Assembly: GCA_037893225.1 (NCBI GenBank)
Contig: JAZGUH010000022.1
Location: forward strand, 744,001-808,000
Source: Hippasteria phrygiana
Taxonomy: Eukaryota > Echinodermata > Asteroidea > Valvatida > Goniasteridae
Length of the DNA stretch: 64,000 nt
Direction: 5' to 3'
Shown here one piece after another: positions 51,101-56,790 of this stretch. The notes beneath the pieces were generated by a model. The model had not been told where the DNA came from and did not search any database. It was given only the letters and a program-made list of their open reading frames with translations. The translations under genes were made by a program, and so were the position numbers. The stretch's first letter is position 1. Each line of letters begins with the position of its first letter.

Positions 51101-51445
51101 ACCGAACTTTAGATTTTAACATGAATAATCATGAGAATTGCGAGTCGACTACTCTCAACTGACAACTTGTCTCCATTTGACATTCTCAACGGTCGAGTTG
51201 TCTCAACGGTCGAGTTGTCTCAACGGTCAGGTTGTCTCAACGGTCCCAACGGTCGACTTGTCCGAGCCCCATCCGAACGCGTGTGCCTAGCAGTAGCATG
51301 CGTTCAGGATGCAATACATTTCCGTCATGCCGTTATGACATGCGAGGTCCAGTCGGGTTAAACAAGCCGAAATACTTACAAAAATGATGAAGTTGAAGAA
51401 GAACATCAAATATTTGATGACTTTATTTCCTCCCTTGGCTGCCAT
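13151..51445 (-). CDS. Tetraspanin family protein (six exons, intron 1 about 30.8 kb)
   Basis: Exons (all minus): 51380-51445, 20400-20588, 20072-20242, 19957-19998, 15512-15646, 13393 down to 13310 or to 13151. Every join is in phase 0 at GT-AG sites. The product has a short N-terminus (MAAKGGNKVIKYLMFF), TM1, a small loop, TM2 ending GFFGCCGAIREN, TM3 (FAIIMVLLLLAE), a large extracellular loop with CCG, ESCC, PTCG and PCF cysteines (six in all), and TM4. Known: this four-TM layout with a CCG motif defines tetraspanins, plasma/endosomal-membrane organisers that form laterally associated webs with integrins and other partners. Which tetraspanin it is cannot be decided by eye. The start is supported by an in-frame TGA 21 nt upstream. 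The last exon may read on to the stop at 13151 (about 281 aa), or splice at 13309 to an unseen exon. Confidence 0.9.
13457..13833. mobile_element. Foldback/MITE element with ~120-bp inverted arms
   Basis: Arms 13457-13580 and about 13705-13833 are reverse complements, sharing catttgcgagttaaattt, acattttaactttgaattct and ccagaccaaagac. The interior is about 120 bp. It lies in the tetraspanin intron before the last exon. Confidence 0.85.
13834..15115. other. Intronic non-coding stretch
   Basis: AT-rich intron sequence between tetraspanin exons 5 and 6. No element with both ends visible. Confidence 0.3.
15116..15135. repeat. Poly-C run
   Basis: About 20 consecutive C in an intron. Confidence 0.95.
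15512..15646 (-). CDS. Tetraspanin exon 5 (CCG motif of large loop)
   Basis: 135 nt from acceptor ttcctacag to donor CGAG|GTATTTC. It encodes LQCCGTDNYTHWYN, then PESCCKKETPTCGKN, carrying five of the six loop cysteines. Confidence 0.92.
15790..16240. mobile_element. Element with ~130-bp diverged inverted ends
   Basis: The left part (about 15810-15930) matches the reverse complement of the right part (about 16100-16235): gtactgt, acagcgacctcac, ggctac, cgccttggaaca. A 108-codon frame across the left arm is a by-product of the repeat. Confidence 0.65.
16273..18320. repeat. AT-rich dimeric tandem repeat field
   Basis: A motif tataacatgttttaagaatg recurs at about 16320, 16581, 16862, 17070, 17287, 17555 and 17811, spaced 208-281 bp and alternating between two subtypes ('tgttgtcaactc' and 'tgttatcaataa'). 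This gives a dimer of about 0.5 kb repeated roughly four times. It lies in the intron after the tetraspanin microexon. A 49-bp piece of the unit reappears at 36891-36939. Confidence 0.8.
18324..18489. repeat. Nested palindrome
   Basis: The outer arms, about 65-70 bp (gggaata...tatgtgctggg and complement), surround a short centre. Each arm itself contains the palindrome ggttttaaacgtacgttt plus aaaacc. The transcript of either strand could fold into a long hairpin with cross-pairing side hairpins. Confidence 0.9.
18490..19314. other. Intronic non-coding stretch
   Basis: No gene recognised. There is a GC-rich patch at 18650-18690 and repeated gtttaaac motifs at about 18869-18915. Confidence 0.3.
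19319..19459. mobile_element. CCCTAA-ended MITE, copy 1 (TTAA target)
   Basis: It begins ccctaaccctgccag, ends ggttattaggg and is flanked by TTAA at both sides. Closely similar to the copy at 48163-48298, which has CTAG flanks. Confidence 0.8.
19957..19998 (-). CDS. Tetraspanin 42-bp microexon
   Basis: Encodes KPKWENAVNASATM between acceptor ttcacag and donor ATG|GTAAATG, phase 0 at both sides. It supplies the residues with a Trp that tetraspanins normally have just before the CCG motif, which is split off in the next exon. It is too short for ordinary ORF calling; it was found because the exon 3 to exon 5 join lacks this stretch. Confidence 0.8.
20072..20242 (-). CDS. Tetraspanin exon 3 (TM3 and start of large loop)
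   Basis: 171 nt from acceptor gttcctcag to donor GGAT|GTAAGTAGG. It encodes FAIIMVLLLLAEQGGGIAAY and a helical, Asn/Lys-rich stretch ending in FDGLQKD. Confidence 0.9.
20400..20588 (-). CDS. Tetraspanin exon 2 (TM1 end, small loop, TM2)
   Basis: 189 nt from acceptor gtgtgcag to donor ATC|GTAAGTACT. It encodes VFGIAIIVGAALTFTVY, a short loop, and a TM2 ending in the conserved CCGA.REN.C inner-loop pattern of tetraspanins. Confidence 0.92.
20589..22300. repeat. Start of tetraspanin intron 1 with a recurrent 'ggaggattcagg' family
   Basis: Two related stretches (about 20930-21215 and 21790-22000) share 'gcgggtgttta.caaaacc', 'aggattcaggcagtg.tccc' and 'ttggaggattcaggtt'. Similar wording occurs at 3548-3590. 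A 'gtgac(c)aaaatccccacc' motif repeats at 21367-21510. No coding frame. Confidence 0.5.
22301..23081 (-). repeat. 3' LTR (781 bp)
   Basis: Near-identical to 30194-31005 over its whole length, with TG...CA ends. The purine tract expected just upstream (right of 23081) is weak: cttggggcatggcaa. Confidence 0.95.
23082..23595. other. Gypsy 3' non-coding region
   Basis: AT-rich sequence between the extra ORF and the 3' LTR. Nothing coding seen. Confidence 0.4.
23596..24555 (-). pseudogene. Extra ORF between integrase and 3' LTR: C2H2 finger and basic tail
   Basis: The frame starting MGKQEERNHDASDKKMVECP holds one C2H2 finger (CPKCHVFLNKRSIDRHMTNEH pattern, CX2CX12HX4H). A frameshift near 24410 leads into a strongly basic Ser/Arg/Lys-rich segment (SPERSRRRSRTPTKKKRE), then a stop at 24023. 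After a further stop and frameshift, an acidic/Ser-rich stretch extends to about 23596. The position is where some Gypsy elements carry env, but I see no signal peptide, transmembrane segment or cleavage motif. Possibly a nuclear or nucleic-acid-binding accessory protein; function unknown. Confidence 0.6.
24700..26130 (-). pseudogene. pol: Gypsy integrase with GPY/F tail
   Basis: HHCC zinc domain (HGGKASGH, CNVC), then the DDE core: LDIVGPLP, HSDQGRNFES and SNGMIERFN. TAA at 25255-25257 interrupts it; the same frame then gives the WEGPY module and HYDRLKPY, and ends RQRRVPQRYL. Integrase inserts the cDNA into the genome in intact relatives. Confidence 0.93.
26131..26990 (-). pseudogene. pol: Gypsy RNase H and connection
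   Basis: From GIGAVLSQSIDGQERMVAYA (RNase H Asp region) through ELLAVVVFLKQFRQYIYGR, TDHGALRWL and HGNADGLS, the last a degenerate form of the usual NADALSR. The frame then runs to TAG at 26131-26133, beyond which the integrase continues in the same frame. Confidence 0.9.
26882..27760 (-). pseudogene. pol: Gypsy reverse transcriptase, with a 14-bp duplication
   Basis: RT fingers and palm: WAPNVVLVRKKDG, CVDYRRLNAVT, FSTLDLASGYWQ, then MPFGLCNAPSTF and the catalytic LVYLDDVIVF. At about 27346-27373 the 14 bases aaggcatcacccgc are present twice in direct repeat, which shifts the frame between the DLASGYWQ and FGLCNAP motifs. Another frameshift at about 27000 follows FLGLVSYY. Confidence 0.93.
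27765..28238 (-). pseudogene. pol: Gypsy pol linker between protease and RT
   Basis: Open frame (starting KCTYTQGSNFCARVVVERTT) with the beta-rich dUTPase-like/linker pattern common before Gypsy RT, ending DFQDVFSLG. A single-base change near 27795 sends it to a stop; the frame resumes towards RT. Confidence 0.7.
28235..28612 (-). pseudogene. pol: Gypsy aspartic protease
   Basis: Contains LLVDTGATDS (catalytic Asp, DTGA) and, about 75 residues on, the ILGMDFL flap/second motif typical of retropepsins. It processes the gag-pol polyprotein in active relatives. A frameshift around 28240-28260 separates it from the next segment. Confidence 0.92.
28642..29640 (-). pseudogene. gag: Gypsy gag, capsid-like region and CCHC zinc knuckle
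   Basis: One frame, broken by TAA at 29398-29400. It holds a capsid-like helical region (W-rich start, LRHRRQGPKETLQEV retrotransposon-gag pattern) and a CYNCQQKGHFARSC zinc knuckle (CX2CX4HX4C) near the end, for genomic RNA binding. It ends at TAA 28642-28644. Confidence 0.9.
28645..28651 (-). promoter_or_regulatory. Possible -1 frameshift site at the gag stop
   Basis: The minus strand reads CAG AAA AAC TAA. The protease frame is open in -1 through this point. GAAAAAC is close to, but not exactly, the canonical A_AAA_AAC slippery heptamer and lies right before the gag stop. Confidence 0.4.
29682..30104 (-). pseudogene. gag: Gypsy gag, N-terminal part
   Basis: First ORF after the primer site, starting MAKNLLIDFEGEV. 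It contains a short Leu/Glu/Arg-rich coiled-coil-like stretch (ELLEAELRLLRLRQQ) and a Pro/Thr-rich end. A frameshift near 29640-29700 separates it from the following capsid-like part. Confidence 0.65.
30174..30191 (-). other. Primer binding site, tRNA-Leu type
   Basis: Two bases inside the 5' LTR, the minus strand reads tggtgtcagaagtgggat. As I recall it, this is complementary, with one mismatch, to the 3' end of animal tRNA-Leu (…ACTCCTGACACCA). Confidence 0.75.
30194..31005 (-). repeat. 5' LTR (812 bp)
   Basis: In element direction it begins TGTAGCGAAATT and ends CGCCACA (TG...CA). It differs from the 3' LTR chiefly by one extra copy of a ~30-bp unit (ctcacggacggactgcactg core; three copies here, two there) and by scattered substitutions, which indicate some age. 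Confidence 0.95.
31006..31652. other. Intronic non-coding stretch
   Basis: AT-rich with acatgta motifs. No gene recognised. Confidence 0.3.
32507..32529. repeat. Poly-C run
   Basis: 23 consecutive C after a CCCCGGGG block. Confidence 0.95.
33653..33805. mobile_element. CCCTAACG-ended MITE with TTAA flanks
   Basis: It begins ccctaacg, ends cgttaggg, and has direct TTAA at 33649-33652 and 33806-33809. The interior contains tactacaaagtac/gtactac inverted motifs. Nested in the 2.7-kb element. Confidence 0.8.
34379..35357. other. Intronic non-coding stretch
   Basis: AT-rich. At 34540-34780 'aaaatccaacaa' recurs, the reverse of the 'ggaggatt' family near 21 kb. No gene recognised. Confidence 0.3.
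35358..35471. mobile_element. 114-bp MITE with ~38-bp arms
   Basis: The arms ttgtcgagcgcaatctggag... and its complement (to 35471) share about 38 bp, including gttttgc and aagttta. The centre is about 40 bp. Confidence 0.8.
35472..36325. other. Intronic non-coding stretch
   Basis: No gene recognised on either strand. Confidence 0.3.
36328..36503. mobile_element. Tigger/pogo-like MITE (TA target)
   Basis: It begins cagtcgaaccc and ends gtgttcgactg, with TA at both sides (36326-36327, 36504-36505). Internal 'cttataacaagg' and 'ccttgttataa' motifs are inverted copies. The TA target and these ends suggest pogo/Tigger mobilisation. Confidence 0.7.
36891..36939. repeat. 49-bp fragment of the 16-18 kb repeat
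   Basis: Identical over 49 bp to 16273-16321 (tatagtccctaaacgtttaa...) and nearly so to 16815-16862. It ends abruptly at the start of the protease reading frame. Confidence 0.9.
36934..37734 (+). pseudogene. Ulp1/C48-type cysteine protease with one in-frame TAG
   Basis: One frame from ATG 36934 (or ATG 36955) to stop 37732-37734, interrupted only by TAG at 37441-37443. Motifs in order: GWLSESVVDFYLSQL (Trp at 37102; Ulp1 substrate-groove start), RHFTLYVID with the catalytic His at 37327, YDSL with Asp at 37378, then QQADSSSCGVFCC with Gln and nucleophile Cys at 37561. Known: the His-Asp-Gln-Cys order defines SUMO/NEDD8 proteases and adenain-like proteases, and such domains also ride in several DNA transposons. 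The TAG falls between Asp and Cys, so this copy should be inactive unless the stop is read through. The upstream edge coincides with a repeat fragment, which points to a transposon ORF rather than a host SENP. Confidence 0.8.
37735..38260. other. Non-coding stretch 3' of the protease pseudogene
   Basis: No gene recognised and no matching terminal repeat for the protease element seen. Confidence 0.3.
38261..38479. mobile_element. MITE with actgcaaaaac ends
   Basis: It begins actgcaaaaactagggtgtt and ends with the complement (aacaaccaagtttttgcagt). The interior repeats 'ttggtgtta', 'cacacc' and 'aacacca' motifs. Confidence 0.75.
38549..38845. mobile_element. Possible MITE with tctcgcctg ends
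   Basis: tctcgcctgaacg at 38556 and the complementary caggcgaga at 38810-38818 bound an AT-rich interior with a 'gtagtccgtagtccgta' direct repeat and 'aggtcaa' repeats. The ends are short, so this is tentative. Confidence 0.4.
38846..39660. other. AT-rich intronic stretch
   Basis: Nothing recognised. Confidence 0.3.
40528..43778 (-). mobile_element. CR1-like non-LTR retrotransposon inserted in the satellite
   Basis: The insert carries an endonuclease-RT frame on the minus strand. Its 3' end (left) has ataaataaataaa before the satellite resumes. The 5' end (right) cuts straight into the coding frame, so no ORF1 or 5' UTR is present: a 5'-truncated copy, or a compact element. No long target duplication is seen, as is usual for CR1-type insertions. 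Confidence 0.9.
40766..43777 (-). pseudogene. Endonuclease / reverse transcriptase of CR1-like element, one in-frame TGA
   Basis: A single frame runs from the 5' edge of the insert to a stop at 40766, broken only by TGA at 41354-41356. Order: a basic N-terminus, AP-endonuclease motifs (TNARSLNNK, VTETWF, MGDFND, GTSDHC), then RT (PISLTPIFGRIFE, DFTKAFDRVNH, GVPQGTKLGPILF and the catalytic KYVDDLT), and a thumb/C-terminal part beyond the TGA (LLGVIIQNDLKWNSHI). Known: such proteins nick target DNA and prime reverse transcription there. The clean frame suggests a fairly recent insertion. The clade is called CR1/Jockey-like from motif style only. Confidence 0.92.
44481..44844. other. Non-coding stretch between satellite and palindrome
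   Basis: Repeated 'aatacgcgg' and 'tccgcggc' motifs at 44750-44812. No gene recognised. Confidence 0.4.
45536..45797. mobile_element. hAT-like MITE with 8-bp target duplication
   Basis: The ends tacccctatagaact and its complement (agttctaggggta) are flanked by direct CCGTACGT at 45528-45535 and 45798-45805. The inverted arm at about 48105-48125 shows the related site without an insert. Confidence 0.85.
45834..46015 (+). pseudogene. RecQ-like helicase fragment, left arm
   Basis: Matches, in inverted orientation, the fragment at 47909-48130. It reads YQAIR..LEKIS... and, after frame changes, HQFVRGHDLFVNLPTGFGKS, which holds the Walker A (motif I) of RecQ-type SF2 helicases. Stops and small indels are present. 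Interrupted upstream by a MITE (45536-45797). Confidence 0.65.
46200..46525. repeat. Direct repeat of ~90 bp, 220 bp apart
   Basis: atgaatggaatagaccgacg (46216) through tgccttccgaaatc (about 46283) recurs at 46436-46503 with few changes, within an insert separating the two left-arm helicase fragments. Confidence 0.85.
46527..46760 (+). pseudogene. RecQ-like helicase fragment 2, left arm
   Basis: Contains EKALVIVVVPLKALAVDQLH (motif Ia region), then frameshifted remains of the FASPESL region. It ends at a donor-like ACCAG|TAAGTT shared with the right arm. Confidence 0.65.
46986..47330 (+). repeat. Third copy of the 'gtcttggttccaagac' end block
   Basis: Direct copy of 44850-45370 without its central part, with a (CA)n run at 47056-47080. 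It lies in the middle of the palindrome. Confidence 0.8.
47426..47665 (-). pseudogene. RecQ-like helicase fragment 2, right arm
   Basis: Open frame with KALIIVVVPLKALAVDKLHR (motif Ia), then ITSDI and FSILFASPESL (region before motif II), in the order seen in RecQ helicases. Better preserved than its inverted copy at 46527-46760. The DEAH box itself is not present in the window. Confidence 0.75.
47690..47890. repeat. CpG-rich minisatellite insert in the helicase fragment
   Basis: Units of cgacggcacgacgcgactat repeat about five times. Adjacent sequence ends in atggaattccat (47887-47898). Related arrays are at 58349-58770 and 61700-62385. Confidence 0.8.
47900..48226 (-). pseudogene. RecQ-like helicase fragment 1, right arm
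   Basis: Reads SQYQAIRCLLEKIS, then KLKSYQISAIHQFVRGHDLF and VNLPTGFGKSVIFQ (Q-motif-like region and Walker A). The frame then runs into the minisatellite insert (47690-47890), which cuts the helicase before motif Ia. N-terminal residues upstream come from the MITE at 48163-48298 and are not helicase. Confidence 0.75.
48163..48298. mobile_element. CCCTAA-ended MITE, copy 2 (CTAG target)
   Basis: ccctaaccctgccag ... ggagggttaggg flanked by direct CTAG (48159-48162, 48299-48302). The inverted arm at about 45488-45500 keeps the empty site (actagactagtgag on the minus strand), which proves insertion and the 4-bp duplication. Confidence 0.92.
48984..49010. repeat. Poly-G run
   Basis: 27 consecutive G. 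Confidence 0.95.
49011..51180. other. Intronic non-coding stretch near tetraspanin exon 1
   Basis: No further exon recognised. At 49690-49870 there is a G-rich 'ggcgtagccaggg' stretch of a style that recurs at 60770-60900. Confidence 0.3.
51184..51261. repeat. 18-bp tandem repeat 0.1 kb inside intron 1
   Basis: About four copies of tctcaacggtcgagttg(t). It ends about 120 bp from the tetraspanin exon 1 donor. Confidence 0.85.
51380..51445 (-). CDS. Tetraspanin exon 1 (start codon, first half of TM1)
   Basis: Encodes the 22 residues MAAKGGNKVIKYLMFF...FIIF, followed by donor TTTTT|GTAAGTATT. An in-frame TGA lies just upstream of the ATG. The basic N-terminus before a hydrophobic run is usual for the family. 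Confidence 0.88.
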
Positions 51446-53169
51446 TTCGAATGTCTTTGATGATCACCGGAGAAGTTCGTGAATTTCTTTTTTTCCACTC
51501 CAGCTAGCTGATCATGGGCACCGCACTTTGATCGGTCAGCAGTACAGTGTCAGTAGCCTGGTACTCCTGATCCTAGTGCATGCAGTGCATGCAAGAAGTG
51601 TGTACAGCGGGTAGACGTACGGGAGTCCTAAGTACTATTTATCCGCAGTTTGCCTTCCCTTCCTTATATTAAACTGACACCTACCACAGCTCACGACAAA
51701 AGAAATTTATTAAAAGTGCATTTTTTGACACTTTGAAATTAAACACTCTCCTTCTTGACTGAGGGATTGTTTAGAAATAAGTTCATCTGCTGCGGAGAAC
51801 TACTTTTTTATACGTGGACGATTGAAAAATATATCAAGCTGACACGGATGCACGTGACGACGAGTATCACATGCATGCACTGCTAGTTCTGTACTGCACC
51901 ATTCATCCATGACTAGACTGTACAGGCTCAACGGAGTAAATTTAGAATCTGCCGTCATTAACATTCATCATAACCATGACAATTTGTCCCGAAATACGCT
52001 CTATATATCTGCCGAGCACCCCGTCCCCCTAGTCAGGATAACTGCTTTAGAAAAGAAATCAGTACAACCTAATTGTAAATGGGGGGGGGGGGGGGGGACT
52101 TCCAATGTTGGATTATGCATGGAGAATCCTCCATGGATACTTTCCAACAATTAGGGTCTGGGGCCCGGGGGGGGGGTCAAATTTCTTCAATTTTTATGTT
52201 TATACACTTGCGAAACACTTTGTTTTACCTTATTTGGGATTTTGGGTATGCGGCTAATTATACCAAGTATATTGTTTTTAAAGTGTAGCTCGGCAACCAT
52301 AGCACCTCGACGGCCAATGATCAAATATTAAAGCATTTTAAAGCAGCAATCCCGACATTCTGTCATTTTCAATATTACCAACTGTTAAAAGTTCCTTTTA
52401 GATATTATGAAAGAAGTATATCTGCCTTGTGACATTTTACTAAATAAGTAGGCCTACAGGAGTTATAGGTTGGCCAATTTTCATGTGGTTTACGCACATT
52501 TAAAATTTAATTCTGCGTCACGTCACCACCACCAGCCGTGGCTCAAGACGGACGCTTGCGTTCACACCTTACTTTGTTTTTAGAACACCAGCTTTATCTT
52601 TTCGATTAAACTTTCGGAGATTAAGTTCTTCCTGATTGCTTTTCGGTAAGTGTTATCATACAAATCCAGCGTGTTTTTAAGCAAATGTTTACGCTACAAC
52701 AAATTTAGAACTTTAAAATTTGTATTTTCATCGACAATAACCCTACCTTTACACGACGACCGTCATTCAATATTTTAATTGGGTAAATCATTTAAGGAAC
52801 TACGTCGTTCACATTATATTTTACCACGTTAATTGATCTGCTAGCACTTGAAGTTTCGATACCTCTACTACAGTACACGGTTCTGACATGCACACCATTT
52901 CGTTCCTATCTCCGCTTCCCGCAAGGTAGAACAATGTAGCCTATCCTCCTTTTTATACAAAATTTTTCCTCTTCTTTTCGGGTAGGTCGTGCAGTCTCGA
53001 GACGAAACCTACCCATGGTCTAAGCGAACTGCACCTGATGAGTCTCGCATCTTTCGGACATACTTTTACTTTTTACATTTAAACAAAATATTATTGAAAG
53101 TTGACTGTTAAGAACTTTTACTTGCCGGCATCTCATTCCAACTAACCTTGCTACTGTTCTAATTATACT
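51446..53169. other. 5' flank of the tetraspanin gene
   Basis: Holds the presumed promoter and 5' UTR, with no clear TATA box. A poly-G run lies at 52081-52097. A strong donor-like site (TTTTCG|GTAAGTG, about 52647) on the + strand could close a non-coding first exon of a divergent gene, but nothing downstream confirms it. Confidence 0.3.
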
Positions 53170-53810
53170 TCACCGTTCGTTACATCTCGATTAGTCTTCT
53201 CTTTAATCCCTTCTAAAAAATATCTTCCTCACCGTGAGGGTTAGTCTTCTTCAAATATTCCTTCTAAAAATTATCCTCCTCACCGTGAGGTTTAGTCTTC
53301 TCCAAATATTCCTTCTAAAAACATCCTCCTCACCGTGAGGGTTAGTCTTCTCCAAATATTCCTTCTAAAAAATATCCTCCTCACCGTGAGGTTTATGATC
53401 TCCAAATATTCCTTTCTAAAAAATATCCTCCTCACCATGAGGGTTGGTTTTCTCCAAATATCCTTTCTGAAAATATCCTCCTCACCGTGAGGGTTAGTCT
53501 CCTCCAAAAATTCCTTCTAAAAAATGTCCTCTTCGCCGTCAGGGTTAATCTTCTCCAAAAATTCCTTCTAAAAAATATCCTCCTCACCTGAGGGTTAGTC
53601 TTCTCCAAATATTCCTTCTAAAAAATATCCTCCTCTCTGTGAGGGTTGTCTGCTCCTAAATTCCTTCTAAAAATATCCACCTAACCACGAAGGTTAGTCT
53701 TCTCAAACATTCCACTCTAAACAACATCCTCCTAACCGTGAAGGTTAGTCTTCTCCAAAAATGTATTCTTAAAAATACCCTCCTCACCATAACATTAGTC
53801 TTCTCTGAGC
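53170..53810. repeat. ~58-bp minisatellite, about 11 copies
   Basis: Unit ccttctaaaaaatatcctcc tcaccgtgagggttagtctt ctccaaatatt, with substitutions and small indels between copies. Each unit includes the small palindrome ctcaccgtgag. The frame through it on the minus strand is an artefact. Confidence 0.93.
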
Positions 53811-54600
53811 ATTTTCGCGTTAGTTAAGCAAGACTTTAGAATTTAACATCAGTATAATAAGTTGATCCTGTTGTCCATATTTTTCATTATTTCTAGACTA
53901 AGTGTATTTATTTTGTATTTAAAATCTTTTTTTATCCCTCCCCCCTCAATTTACGGGCAAATGAAACCCTTGTTCGTTGTCTATTCTGTTGTCGTCGTTG
54001 TCGTCATCTCCGTGTCTGCATGTTAACTCTTGTATCCCCTCGTGCCGAGCTTGGCAATGATTGGATCTTATAACTGGTCGTCAGGCTCATCAACAGGCAC
54101 TAGTCTTCCGAACGGTTTAAACCCCACTTCTCCACGGGATCCGTCTGATCGTCTGGCGTATCGCAAGGTACGACAGGTTGTACAACCTGCACTGGCGTTC
54201 TTTTGGCTTCCGCACTTGGACTTTCGACACGGGAAAATTTTACCGAGACCGTGGTAGAAGTAACCGAGCTGTCAATATAACGACTCATGAGAGCGCTTTG
54301 CGTGACCTTTCTACATTGACGCGATTGACCCAAATCACGCATGCCTTTTCATTTTTCTGGCTGATGTGTACACAGGCCTACATCTTTAGCACCAATCAAA
54401 CTTCAGACTGTATCAATAATAACATCTGCCATGATTGCGACCAAAAGAGGAACTTGGAAACTTGCCACGTGCACCGCAACGCAGTGAAACAATGCAAAGC
54501 GCATGCGTGGTTTCCCTGTGAAGCATGACCTAGTTTTGCGCTCAGATCAGGCCAGATGTACGCTTTCCTAGCCGCTTTTACCGACTTGCACTGCCCGCAC
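53811..54600. other. Non-coding stretch
   Basis: An open frame at 54178-54528 (+) has no recognised motif. The 'cgcactggac' wording recurs at 62756-62890. Confidence 0.3.
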
Positions 54601-54601
54601 T

Positions 54602-54722
54602 AGTCTTGGTTCAAGACGTTACTGTCTGATACTTGTCATCAACAGAGGGCGCAATTTACAGGCTGTCACCGGCAGGCGTGCTTGCGATCAATCACGGATG
54701 TATATGTACAGTAACGTCTTGG
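54602..54722. mobile_element. Small inverted-repeat element related to the palindrome ends
   Basis: The end agtcttggttcaagacgtta (54602) and the complementary acagtaacgtcttgg (54708-54722) share caagacgttactgt. The 'gtcttggttc.aagacg' wording matches the ends of the 44.8-48.8 kb palindrome. Confidence 0.6.
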
Positions 54723-55537
54723 ATATTGTTACTTTTGAGGGCGGGACCCGACTATGGAAATCGTGGCTAAACATGCATTATTCATATCACGTGACTGGTC
54801 TGACCTCCATGGTTTGACCGATTGGCCCAATTATGCAAAATGCGCCTGAGGTCGACGCGACGTGTAATATAATACCGTTTGAAAAAAATCGTGGATGTAC
54901 TGTGTATATAAAAGCCACTTGTACATACAATGTACATGTATAGGCCTATATGTACAATGTACATGTACATATCCACATATGAACACTGGATACATGTATA
55001 ATGTACGTATACGTACCTGAACTTCAAGTTTGAATAACTTGGAATTTCTTATCTTTCTTGCTACGTCCCAGATAATGACAATTTACCTGCAGGTGTGCAC
55101 TTTAATCTGGGATGTTAATTAGCCAATGTGAATGAATAAATTAATAAATGCAGAATTAATTTTTATCAAAGATTGATTTTTGCCAGTCTTGTTTAATTAC
55201 ATGTACAAACATGTGGTTCCTTTTTTGCAGCCAGCCATGGCCAGGCCCAGTATTGTATTGGATATTTCAGTCCAGTTGCATGCACAATAAATTTACAGGA
55301 CGGTCTCTGGTCAACTTTTGACTGAAAAACGTTTTTACTCACTTTGTCTTCAAGGTGGAGCTTAAATTCATCATTGTCTTAATTACTCATATTTCTCCCA
55401 ATACAAAATTCCTCCACTAAATACATTACATTCCTACATGTGTATAGTAATCCATGTATACTAATATTTGAAAAAGTGAACATGAAGAAGAGCAGTCTGA
55501 AATAGCAAGCCCAGCAAACCACTTAAATGCAGTGGAT
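54723..55537. other. Non-coding stretch
   Basis: Dense 'tgtacatgtac' simple motifs at 54920-55000. No gene recognised. Confidence 0.3.
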
Positions 55538-55541
55538 TTAA

Positions 55542-56143
55542 AGGTACACATTGCTTTGGATTTTGCGATTTGGGCTATAAAACTTAAATGGATATGGTTG
55601 GGAAGCCTTTTTTAAAGTAGAATATAAAGATTCACATAACTATCCCTTCAAATTGCGTGGTTTTTGTTTAATTTCGTGACAAATAACGGTCCGCCATTTT
55701 GTAGAACAACATTTTGGACTCCACAAAATGGCGGACTGTGTTCACCAGTCGTATTTCCAGTCGCATCTGGTTGAAGTACGTTCTGTTGATCCATTTTGAT
55801 GTACTGTGGCACGGCGCGCAGCACTGGCGATATATGTCGAGAGGTAGAGAATTGTACCTGGCGATCATCTGATAGGTTCACAAGGCCACTGGCTGCGGCG
55901 CCAGCCTAAAGACTTTTACAGCGTATTTTGCGCATTATTTAGACGGTGGTATTTAGTACTGGAAATAAGTCTATGTATCGCGGGTCAGATGTCAGGGGTA
56001 AGCGGCCAATTTTTTTGTTTCGTAATCACTTATCACTAATTACAACACATTATACGTGTTTTTTTGCATGAACAACTCTTATAAAAGATAAGGAACATTT
56101 CCAAACAGTAAAATTTCATGACATTTGAAGGCAATGTGTCCCT
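55542..56143 (-). mobile_element. TTAA-flanked element, copy 2 (inverted)
   Basis: Reverse-complement copy of 7717-8327 with TTAA at 55538-55541 and 56144-56147. It keeps a 77-codon frame equivalent to the 80-codon frame of copy 1. Confidence 0.9.
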
Positions 56144-56150
56144 TTAAAAT

Positions 56151-56790
56151 CAAAGTAGATGGTTAACTTCACTCATTTATTTTAATTCTTGAGGTAAACA
56201 TAATTTTTCACTGGATAAAATGTATTTCTGTAAAGGTGTTAAACCATTATTGTAAAGTTACATTTATGTTAACATATACCTTACCATTGAAGGTTAGAAC
56301 TGCCACAGAGTTCATAAGAAATATGAAACACACCATTTGTTACATTTCTTTTTTCATTTATTTTCAATTTTCATCCTGACAAATTAAATTGGCAGATGTC
56401 ATTTACTACTGTAAAAAAATGGAATTTTTCTCAACTGCTGCAATATAGTACATTGAAACCATTACTCTATTACATGTACATGTGGCATTTTTAAAGATGT
56501 ATAATACATTTACTTATACAAACTGGCTGGGACGTCCTCCATTCTGAAGTCTTTTTTAAGTTTATCACCTCACATGTTTATACACCAGTGTTCTAGCTCA
56601 TATACAGTGTACATGCACAATACATAATGTACATGTCATCGGGTAATACCTTCTCATAAATTGTTACCTTCACTCAAGCGCGCCTCCATGATTTGACTAT
56701 GACATGTCATGTGTGGAGACCCTTTGTATGTGAAAAATTATGTTTACCTCAAGAATTAAAATAAATGAGTGAAGTTAACCATCTACTTTG
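56151..56790. mobile_element. 640-bp element with 60-bp near-perfect TIRs
   Basis: caaagtagatggttaacttc... at 56151-56210 and its complement at 56731-56790 are almost identical over 60 bp. No coding frame lies between. It directly adjoins the TTAA element. Confidence 0.88.

Noticed and set aside
53292..53507. 71-codon minus-strand frame
   Set aside because: Translation of the 58-bp minisatellite.
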